Below the pieces are notes generated by a model. That model worked only from the letters and a program-made list of their open reading frames with translations. It did not search any database and was not told where the DNA came from. From Mangifera indica (taxonomy: Eukaryota; Streptophyta; Magnoliopsida; Sapindales; Anacardiaceae), in assembly GCF_011075055.1 (NCBI RefSeq), contig NC_058145.1, positions 2,368,887-2,432,886 on the forward strand: DNA of 64,000 nucleotides, given 5' to 3'. Positions 56,776 to 64,000 of the stretch are shown in pieces. Each line of letters starts with the position of its first letter. Within the stretch, counting starts at the first letter, position 1. Position numbers and translations under genes: made by a program.

Positions 56776-58147
56776 CTTTTATATATTTTTGGTCTGGTTA
56801 TTTATCTCCTCCAAGGTGAAATTTGAGCACAACTGTTGATGATCGAGAGTCACACTTGTGCCAGACACAATCTTTTTGAGGCCATTTTAATTGCAATAAC
56901 CCAACCTTCCTTTGTTTAATTTTATCAAAGTCATGAAGCAAAATCAATTGAACTGTCAACCTGTCAATTAATTTTCTCATGAAATCTAAATTTGCAATTG
57001 ACCTACGAGCAAATTTATAGTGCATAGACCTCGGGATTGACTTGGGTGGATGAGTTGTATCTCCATACAAAAAGATTGGGTTTGAACCCTAATGATGTCA
57101 TGTCAAACCCTTAATTTGTGTATTGGTTATTGATCAAATCACTATACTCTAAGATTTATTTGTTTAGCTAACCCGATAAGGTCCCGATTTAAAAAAAATA
57201 AAAAATCATGGGCAAAAGGCAAAAAATCTTTTGGTGGGTAATGGGAGGAAACCGAACTACATTGTCCCTAACATGGCACTCACTTTCTTCTTGCAGTTCT
57301 AGAAATCCAAAGAGATGTCAAATCAAAATCTAGAAATGTGTTTTGGGTTTGAGTTTATATAGTTCACAGATTGCTTCTGGTAAGAATTGGCATCATGTCA
57401 AATTCTCCACTATGCTAGTTGCCTCCTTGACTAGACCTTAAGTGGGGCACCACCCAAATTGCAAATTTGGGTTTTCAACTCAAGTAAATTGGTGCCTAAA
57501 TTATTGTATTTTTGACATCGTCTGCTGTAAATTATTTTTATTATGCATAGCCAACATGCTCATTGATATATAGTGTCACTCTTGGAAATGTGTATGCATA
57601 TATATTTTAAATGGTGTCAATAAAACTAAAACACAGTGGAGCAAGGGCGGCTAAGTTAAAACTGAACCCATTGTTGAATTACCCATGTCTCTTGGTCCTG
57701 TTTTCATCACATGAAAAGTTCCATATAGCTCTTCAGTTTCCATTACTTCGATGATTACTACTGAAACTTGTGTTTGTCTCTTCCTTGAATAAACTGGCAC
57801 GTGGCTGGTCACAAGTGTTGCAACCATTCATTTGCATTTACTTTTGTCCCAATACAGGAGGATTTGGGAAATAAGTTTAGTTTTTATGTGGGACAACTTT
57901 TTCGAACACCCGGCTTTTGATTTTCTTATATAGTTGCGAAGAAAGGCTCAGGGGCAGCCTCTGTGGTTGGCTTAGGCCTTTCATTTATGGATCCGATAGG
58001 TTCAAACGACACTTCTTTTGCCACCAGACAGTGTGGTGTGGATACAATGAATAGAAAGCCGGTGACATTAACATATTTACTCTTCAAAAACGCCAAAATA
58101 CTATTGGGAAACGCTTTCCTGGCAAACTTTAAAGAAGACAAATCACC
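56776..58147 (+). promoter_or_regulatory. Upstream region of GA20ox
   Basis: Gene-free sequence of more balanced composition than the regions further upstream, consistent with a regulatory region. Short open frames on both strands (56798-57070 and 57926-58165) lack family features and are taken as chance. Confidence 0.35.
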
Positions 58148-58155
58148 TATATAAG
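58148..58155 (+). promoter_or_regulatory. Probable TATA box of GA20ox
   Basis: CCTATATAAGTTGG is a textbook plant TATA context, about 220 bp before the start codon, implying a 5' UTR of roughly 190 bases. A second, weaker candidate is GCTATAAGATTC at about 58264-58275. Confidence 0.6.
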
Positions 58156-58370
58156 TTGGACCCATTACCTAATTTTCTATTTGGAAGCACCCTCAGTTTG
58201 TAAAACTTACTTCTTTCGAGCCCTTTTTGGCAAACACTTAAATTAAAGAGAGGGATAGATCGCGCTATAAGATTCCAGCTTTTCTTTCAACGCACATCTC
58301 AAACTTATATCACTTTCTTTCTTCATCTCTTACTCTTACTCTTTCTCAAAAACACTAGTCTTTTAATGAA

Positions 58371-59691
58371 ATGGCAACAGACTGCATCACAAATATAACC
58401 TCCAAGCCTCATCACCCAAAAGATGAATACAAAGATGAACAAAAGCAACTTGTTTTTGATGCTTCTGTGATTAGGCATCAAACCCACATACCAAAACAGT
58501 TTATTTGGCCCGATGAGGAAAAGCCTTGTGTTAATGCACCTGAACTTCAAGTTCCACTTATTGACTTAAGCGGTTTTCTCTCTGGTAACCCTGATGCTGC
58601 AAAAGAAGCTTCAAGACTCGTTGGTGAGGCTTGTCAAAAGCATGGTTTCTTCCTTGTTGTTAATCATGGAGTCGATTCAAGACTTCTGGCTGATGCTCAC
58701 CGCTTCATGGATAACTTTTTTGAGCTTCCACTTTGTCAAAAGCAAAAGGCTCAAAGGAAACTTGGTGAGCACTGTGGTTATGCCAGTAGTTTCACTGGTA
58801 GATTTTCTTCCAAACTTCCATGGAAAGAGACACTTTCTTTTCGCTATTCAGCTGATAGAAACTCATCAAACATTGTTCAAGACTACTTTCTCGATACAAT
58901 GGGAGATGAATTCAAGCAATTCGGGTATTTATGTTACCAGTTGTTCTTCTTATGATTCCATTCTTTCCTTTGAATTAAAATCTAACCTTTCTCTTGTTCT
59001 TGCTTATTTAAGGAGGGTCTACCAGGACTATTGTGAAGCTATGAGCACCCTTTCTCTAGGGATCATGGAGCTTCTAGCTATTAGCCTTGGCATAAAGCGA
59101 TGTCATTTCAGAGATTTTTTTGAAGAAAATGAATCAATAATGAGGCTAAACTACTATCCTCCGTGTCAAAAACCTGACCTTACTTTAGGAACCGGGCCTC
59201 ATTGCGATCCAACTTCTTTAACCATCCTCCACCAAGACCAAGTGGGTGGTCTTCAAGTGTTTGTAGATGATGAATGGCGCTTAATCAGCCCAAATTTCGA
59301 AGCTTTTGTCGTTAACATTGGCGACACCTTAATGGTAAGATACTTTTTCATTATTAACTTATAATATATCTTTAACAGTGAAAATAATATTTTATTTATA
59401 AATTTGGTTGTTGTTATACTTTTACAGGCACTTTCTAATGGGAGATACAAGAGCTGCTTACACAGAGCGGTTGTTAACAACGAGAAAACAAGGAAATCAC
59501 TTGCTTTCTTTCTGTGCCCAAAGAATGAAAAGGTGGTAACCCCACCTGCTGAATTGGTGGAAAACTATGGTCCAAGAATATACCCAGATTTTACATGGCC
59601 TATGTTGCTTGAATTTACTCAGAAGCATTACAGAGCTGACATGAATACTCTTCAAGTATTCACCAACTGGCTTCAACAGAAAAACAGCTGA
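58371..59691 (+). CDS. GA20ox: Gibberellin 20-oxidase
   Basis: A cytosolic 2-oxoglutarate/Fe(II)-dependent dioxygenase that oxidises carbon 20 of GA12 and GA53 stepwise to GA9 and GA20, usually the rate-limiting part of gibberellin synthesis. Three exons, 58371-58924, 59013-59334 and 59428-59691, with GT-AG introns, give 379 aa, typical for the family (about 370-385). The GA20ox signature LPWKET is at 149-154 and NYYPPCQKP at 231-239. Iron ligands are H248, D250 and H304, and the 2-oxoglutarate RxS motif is R314/S316. PQFIWP-like [11 protein letters not shown] at 42-52 is the conserved N-terminal GA20ox block. All catalytic residues are present, so it should be active. GA20ox genes are usually repressed by bioactive gibberellin, but no specific site for this was identified. 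It lies 12 kb downstream of PGM on the same strand. Confidence 0.96.
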
Positions 59692-60081
59692 ACCAAGTTT
59701 TAGTGGTCATCATGTAATGTTAATTTTGTTTCTGTCAAAGAAAAAGACGTTGCTCAGATCGAAAAAATCAAATGGGATATATGGATGGAGGGTTGGGCTT
59801 TAATTTTACCAATTACAACAAATACTGTTTAGAGAAGACAAACGCAAAGGTAAAACAGGAAAAAAATAAAATAAAGGACGCTATCATGGGGTCTGGTAAC
59901 TAGCTTTAATATCAGATATAGAGCAAAGAGCAGGACAAAAGGTATACGTAAGATCGCACCAAATAAAGAGCTGTGAATAATAAGTTGGCCTTTTTTTTGT
60001 GTGTGTGTGTGTTTTATCTCTTAATTAATATAGCAGAGCTAACTAACAAAGAATACGGCTTATTTTTAATAAATTTGTTTT
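59692..60081 (+). other. 3' UTR and downstream flank of GA20ox
   Basis: Transcribed sequence probably continues from the stop codon to near 59870, where AATAAAATAAAGG could serve as a polyadenylation signal. A GT microsatellite lies at about 59997-60012. Confidence 0.45.
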
Positions 60082-60400
60082 GGCCAAAAGACTATTTCCC
60101 ACCCAAGGTTTGATGAAATAACAAATTGTCACCCTTTAAATTTTAAAAAGTTAGATTTCCATCTGACATCCATTTTTAATAGTGAATTTGTTAAGTTTTT
60201 TTTAAAATAATTGTTCTATTTTTTTTATTAAAATTAAAAAATTATCATTAACACTTAATATAAATGTTAAATCCCCGATATATCTTTACCAGTTTCAAAA
60301 TTTATCACTTATACTTATAGAAAATATCAAAATTTTAACCAATTTTAAAATATTACATTTTATTCATTTTATTGTGATAAAACTATCGTTTTTTAAACTA
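60082..60400. mobile_element. Foldback element remnant (left arm only)
   Basis: Starts GGCCAAAAGACTATTTCCCA and continues CCCAAGGTTTGATGAAATAA, the family terminus. The right arm was not found. Confidence 0.6.
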
Positions 60401-62256
60401 TTAAGTGACATCATTAATATTTGAAAAAGCTAACCTAAAATGGGATCTTTGCCCTAAAACATAAGGGCAGGAATTAGAATGTTTATATAAACTTGTGTTG
60501 TTTGATTAGTGAGAATCAAAATTCAAACCCTAATCTTTGTAGCATTAGTTATAGATAATTCAAAGTGAAAGTAGGGATATGTCATTGAAGGCAACATCAC
60601 GACTCATCAACCAATGAACATTGTTTAGAAATATTTGGAGCTATATGGTCAGGTGACGGTTGGAGGCATAAGAAAAATCCAAGTGAATTAATGGCCCACC
60701 GATTGAGTGATTCAGAGGAATAGGATGCTAGAATCCATTGAGGATTGACAGAGCTTTCATGGCAGTGTCTTTTTGTGCATTTTTCAATTTAATTTTATTT
60801 GGGTTGATTATCATATTCTTTTATAACTGGTGATTTGGAAGGTTGCGTAATATAGAATGCCTAAGAATACTTGCAACATTGTCGTGGTGTTTGTCGTAAA
60901 ATGCTACAACATTCTTTCCATGATATCATCATAAATACTTACTATTTATTTTCTAAATTAGGATTCTTCATCTAATTATAATTTAGCTCTAATAATTTAA
61001 GCAACAAAACATGCCTTCAGTTTTGAGTATCTAAATGATATGTTATAATATAATAATCATTATTTATCATTAATTTAAAATCATATAATAACACATAATT
61101 TGAGCATTCAGTTGAATATTTAAAAATGAGTGTCTATCATTTGAGCATTCAGTTGAATATTTAAAACTAAGTGTCTTATAATAAACCCACTTGAACCTGC
61201 ATAATCTCACTCTCTAGGTTTAAAGATATCTCAATATCATGGAAAAACAATCAAAGTTTTACTCATTAACAATGGTAGAGCCAAAAAATGGTAGAGCCAA
61301 AAATACAACATAGAGAGGTTAACATTAAATAAAAATAAAAATATGAAGTTCAATTAAAAAACAATAAAATTTAAAAAGGGTTTACGTAAAATTTTAAGAG
61401 TTGTATTGATATTTTTAATATATTAAACTACTATTTTCAAAACTAACAAATTATTAAACTATTAATTTTTTAAACTCAAAGAGGTCAGCTGATTCTCCTT
61501 AATTATTTTAGTTCTATTTTTAATTTAAAAACTGTTTTTCCTTGTAAATATATATTAATACTATGTGACAAAAAATTAGTTTGTAACCATTTTGTACAAT
61601 AATATCTATTATATACAAAACCCTTTTATCAAAATCAAGTTTTGCATTCTTAACCTTTGAATTCGATTACACGCATACTCTTTCAAAGTAAATTTATATA
61701 GCACCACGCAGTTCAATTTTCTGAAGAACAGGCCTTGAAAATTGTGCTATATATGGAATCACTACTACAACACATAGCTAGATGAAGTTAACAGAATTTT
61801 GGTTATTCAAATAGAGAAAAACCTGTATATAAATTAAGAAATAGACAGGTGTTTCTCTACACATACAGCCGCCACAAGTAAGGACAATGACAGTCCCATT
61901 CCCGTACTCCCTTCCAAAAGGCCCGCATCACGTGGAACCATTAGTTGTTTCTTCTGCCACCATTTTCTTCCTGCTTGGCTTATACGTAATTAACTTAAAT
62001 GTGTACACTTATTTCAATTTAATTAGGATAACATACACAAACCCTGAATCAAACGGCATCTCTTGAGATATCCATCATCACCTTTACCTTTCTTGTTCTC
62101 TTCCTTCTGGCTTTACCATAATGCATCTTCCTTTTTAACGTTTGCAGACATCTGTGCTGCTAGTTTGCACCTCTAATATTTGTTTCTATAAAGACACATC
62201 AACCAAACCATCATTTCCCAGATTGTGTTTTTTCATCTCTTTAATTCCTTCCTTCA

Positions 62257-62287
<31 letters not shown>

Positions 62288-62905
62288 TTTCTATAGGACC
62301 ACTCTTCTTATTTTACACCAACACGACAATATTTCTGTTCTACTCATTAGGGCTCTTCGGTTTTTCGCTTTTCTTCTTTTTTTAGCATTCAACACTGATT
62401 TCAGAGAGCTTATATATATTGAGTCTTATAAATTAAGATGAATCATCAAGCTTTTTAGAATCATACATCGTGTTATTTAGAAGAACTCATCATTGTGAAA
62501 CATAGGAACAAATTAACATATGATAAGTGAAGACATCTATCAGTTTAAGTATGATTAACATCATGATTAAATAAAGTCGATGATTGATCATTGGGTAATT
62601 AGTAGATCTTATTTCAAAGAGCTTCGTAATTAAAATAATCTTGACTCTAAAATTCTAGATCCGACTGACAAGTTCAATTCTTACTTTGATGTATTTTTGT
62701 GGTACATATATTTATTATAAATTGACATGTGTATGGGGAATAGCCAATTCATATACCTGGCGACAATTGAATAGAAATTAATATCCACAGACGTTGAAGA
62801 CAAATGGCAATTAGGCCGGTAAATTGGGTATTTGCTCTGCCTTATTGGAAAGGGAATAAGATATTTTTCAACAAAGACAGAGAAGGCGATAGATATAATT
62901 AAAAT
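60401..62905. other. Gene-free region downstream of GA20ox
   Basis: Contains one AT-rich MITE copy (about 61015-61170), a 30-bp direct repeat of ATTTGAGCATTCAGTTGAAT near 61093 and 61139, and a TA microsatellite (about 62264-62289). The stretch 61860-62240 is CT-rich and might be the leader of an unseen gene, but no coding exon follows. Confidence 0.4.
61015..61170. repeat. AT-rich palindromic MITE copy
   Basis: Starts TCAGTTTTGAGTATCTAAAT and continues with ATAATACATAATTTGAGCAT-type sequence. The right end is followed by a second copy of its last 30 bp. Confidence 0.5.
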
Positions 62906-63960
62906 CAAGGTTTTCAAAACCAGACCGGGATAAAAATCATTTTAAGTACTAGTTTTGATCGGACCGGTTAAACCATTTGAACCGATCGGTTGAACCGTTT
63001 GAACGGATCGAATTACAATTTGGTCATAAATTATCGTATATCGGTTCATTATATATAAATAGGGTATCACAGAAGACTGATATTCAACTTTCAAATTCTT
63101 ATAAACTAACCACATTACAAATGAAATACATTCAATCGAGACATTCAATACAGATACATACTAAAATTACAAATTCGTAATATAAAATTATAAATTAATA
63201 ATAAATCAATTAATATTTTCTAATTAAGAATTTATATTTGTTTATATAGATTGAACTATTATTTTACATAAACCAAGGATCGCTCCCTTGTTTCAATTCA
63301 ATTTTTATCACTTTATATTGCTTCAGTTCCCTTACTGTGCAAATACAAATTCATAACATGCAGCATTATTTAAAACTTTTAATTTGAAACTTTCAAACGT
63401 TTTCACACCCTTAAGCAATTGATCCACCAAAGAGTTTACAAGGCCTTACAAAACACCAGCTTCCCATCGTTGCCCGAGAAGTCGTCGGTCACAGCAGCAA
63501 CGGAAATCGCCGTCGTCAGCCAACGTCTGAGCCTGGGAAGTCGCTGTGAAACTTGCAAATATAGCCGTGAAACTGCTGCCTTGTAAGCCTGCAAACCGAC
63601 ACCCCTCAGCGGCAGCGTCGTTGTCGGCAGCCGTATTTAAACCGTCGTCGGCAAGAAACAGGAAATTCGTCGGAGGAAGTCGTCCTCTACAGCAACTAAG
63701 GACTGCGTCTGCGTGCACTGCAAGGAAGAGGCGTAAAACGAAAAACAATGTTTTACGCAAAAAAATTTTATATGCAGCCTTGAACCAGTTTCTGCATGGA
63801 CTGGGTTGGACCGCGGTTCAGGAGAGAACCGGCGGTTCAACCGCGGTCCAATCCGATTTTTATTCCAAAACGGTTTTGTCTTCAACCGAACCCGGCTACA
63901 GTACCGGTTCACGGACCAACCAGTTTGACCAGCCGGTCCGGTCCAGTTTTTAAAACTTTG
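62906..63960. mobile_element. Non-autonomous hAT element, 1055 bp
   Basis: The left end is CAAGGTTTTCAAAACCAGAC and the right end on the opposite strand is CAAAGTTTTAAAAACTGGAC. The terminal inverted repeat of about 23 bp matches at 19 positions. ATTAAAAT flanks both sides (62898-62905 and 63961-63968), a perfect 8-bp target duplication. Subterminal zones are dense in CCGGTT/AACCGG motifs (GGACCGGTTAAACC, GAACCGATCGG), likely transposase-binding sites. A GC-rich interior (63450-63780) has open frames on both strands but no transposase motif. Confidence 0.92.
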
Positions 63961-64000
63961 ATTAAAATCTTTACAGTTGAGGATAAGGATAAATATATAC

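Noticed and set aside
58594..59364. 256-codon open frame overlapping GA20ox exons 1 and 2
   Set aside because: It reads exon 1 in the wrong frame and runs through intron 1. Only its second half, corresponding to exon 2, is real protein.
62142..62441. Possible small gene on the plus strand
   Set aside because: The frame runs through a TA microsatellite encoding alternating Ile and Tyr, and has no family resemblance.
63546..63953. 135-codon open frame at the right end of the window
   Set aside because: It lies inside the hAT element and runs into its terminal CCGGTT array. No transposase motif is present.

Overview
This is a stretch of nuclear DNA from a flowering plant, most likely a core eudicot. 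It is very AT-rich and holds five intron-bearing genes with plant protein families and plant splice sites, separated by gene-free stretches packed with small decayed transposons. The species cannot be named from the sequence alone. All five coding regions were assembled by hand from splice sites, reading phase and family resemblance. All five give full-length, uninterrupted proteins.

Layout. (1) 872-3163, minus: a TON1-recruiting-motif (TRM/LONGIFOLIA-type) protein of about 690 aa. (2) 8917-12125, minus: a DUF662/GORAB-like coiled-coil protein of 254 aa with a Gly/Arg-rich tail. (3) 15501-22563, minus: an AGL6-like MADS-box factor of 228 aa whose 4.6-kb second intron carries a dead Ty1/copia retrotransposon. 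(4) 36300-46297, plus: plastidial phosphoglucomutase (PGM), 22 coding exons, 631 aa. (5) 58371-59691, plus: gibberellin 20-oxidase, 3 exons, 379 aa. The genes do not form an operon or one pathway. PGM controls carbon flow into starch, GA20ox makes gibberellin precursors, the MADS and TRM proteins act in development and cell geometry, and the DUF662 protein probably acts at the Golgi. Their neighbourhood looks ancestral: from memory, Arabidopsis GA20ox2, PGM1, TRM24 and two SOC1-type MADS genes also lie close together on chromosome 5.

The repeat landscape is the most distinctive part. A 468-bp TRIM retrotransposon has near-intact LTRs, a primer-binding site and a perfect 5-bp target duplication (13953-14430). 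Three hAT-type non-autonomous elements have perfect 8-bp target duplications (32589-33550, 33616-33883, 62906-63960), and others are more decayed. A 5'-truncated LINE lies in PGM intron 10 with a 14-bp target duplication. A family of long-arm foldback elements ends in GGCCAAAAGACT and recurs across the window, including just upstream of PGM. An AT-rich palindromic MITE family has well over ten copies. Two head-to-tail segmental duplications (29.1-34.3 kb and 51.0-55.0 kb) provide filled/empty site pairs and nested insertions that allow relative dating. No convincing new protein-coding system was found. The unusual content is in the repeats, the splice sites and the synteny.
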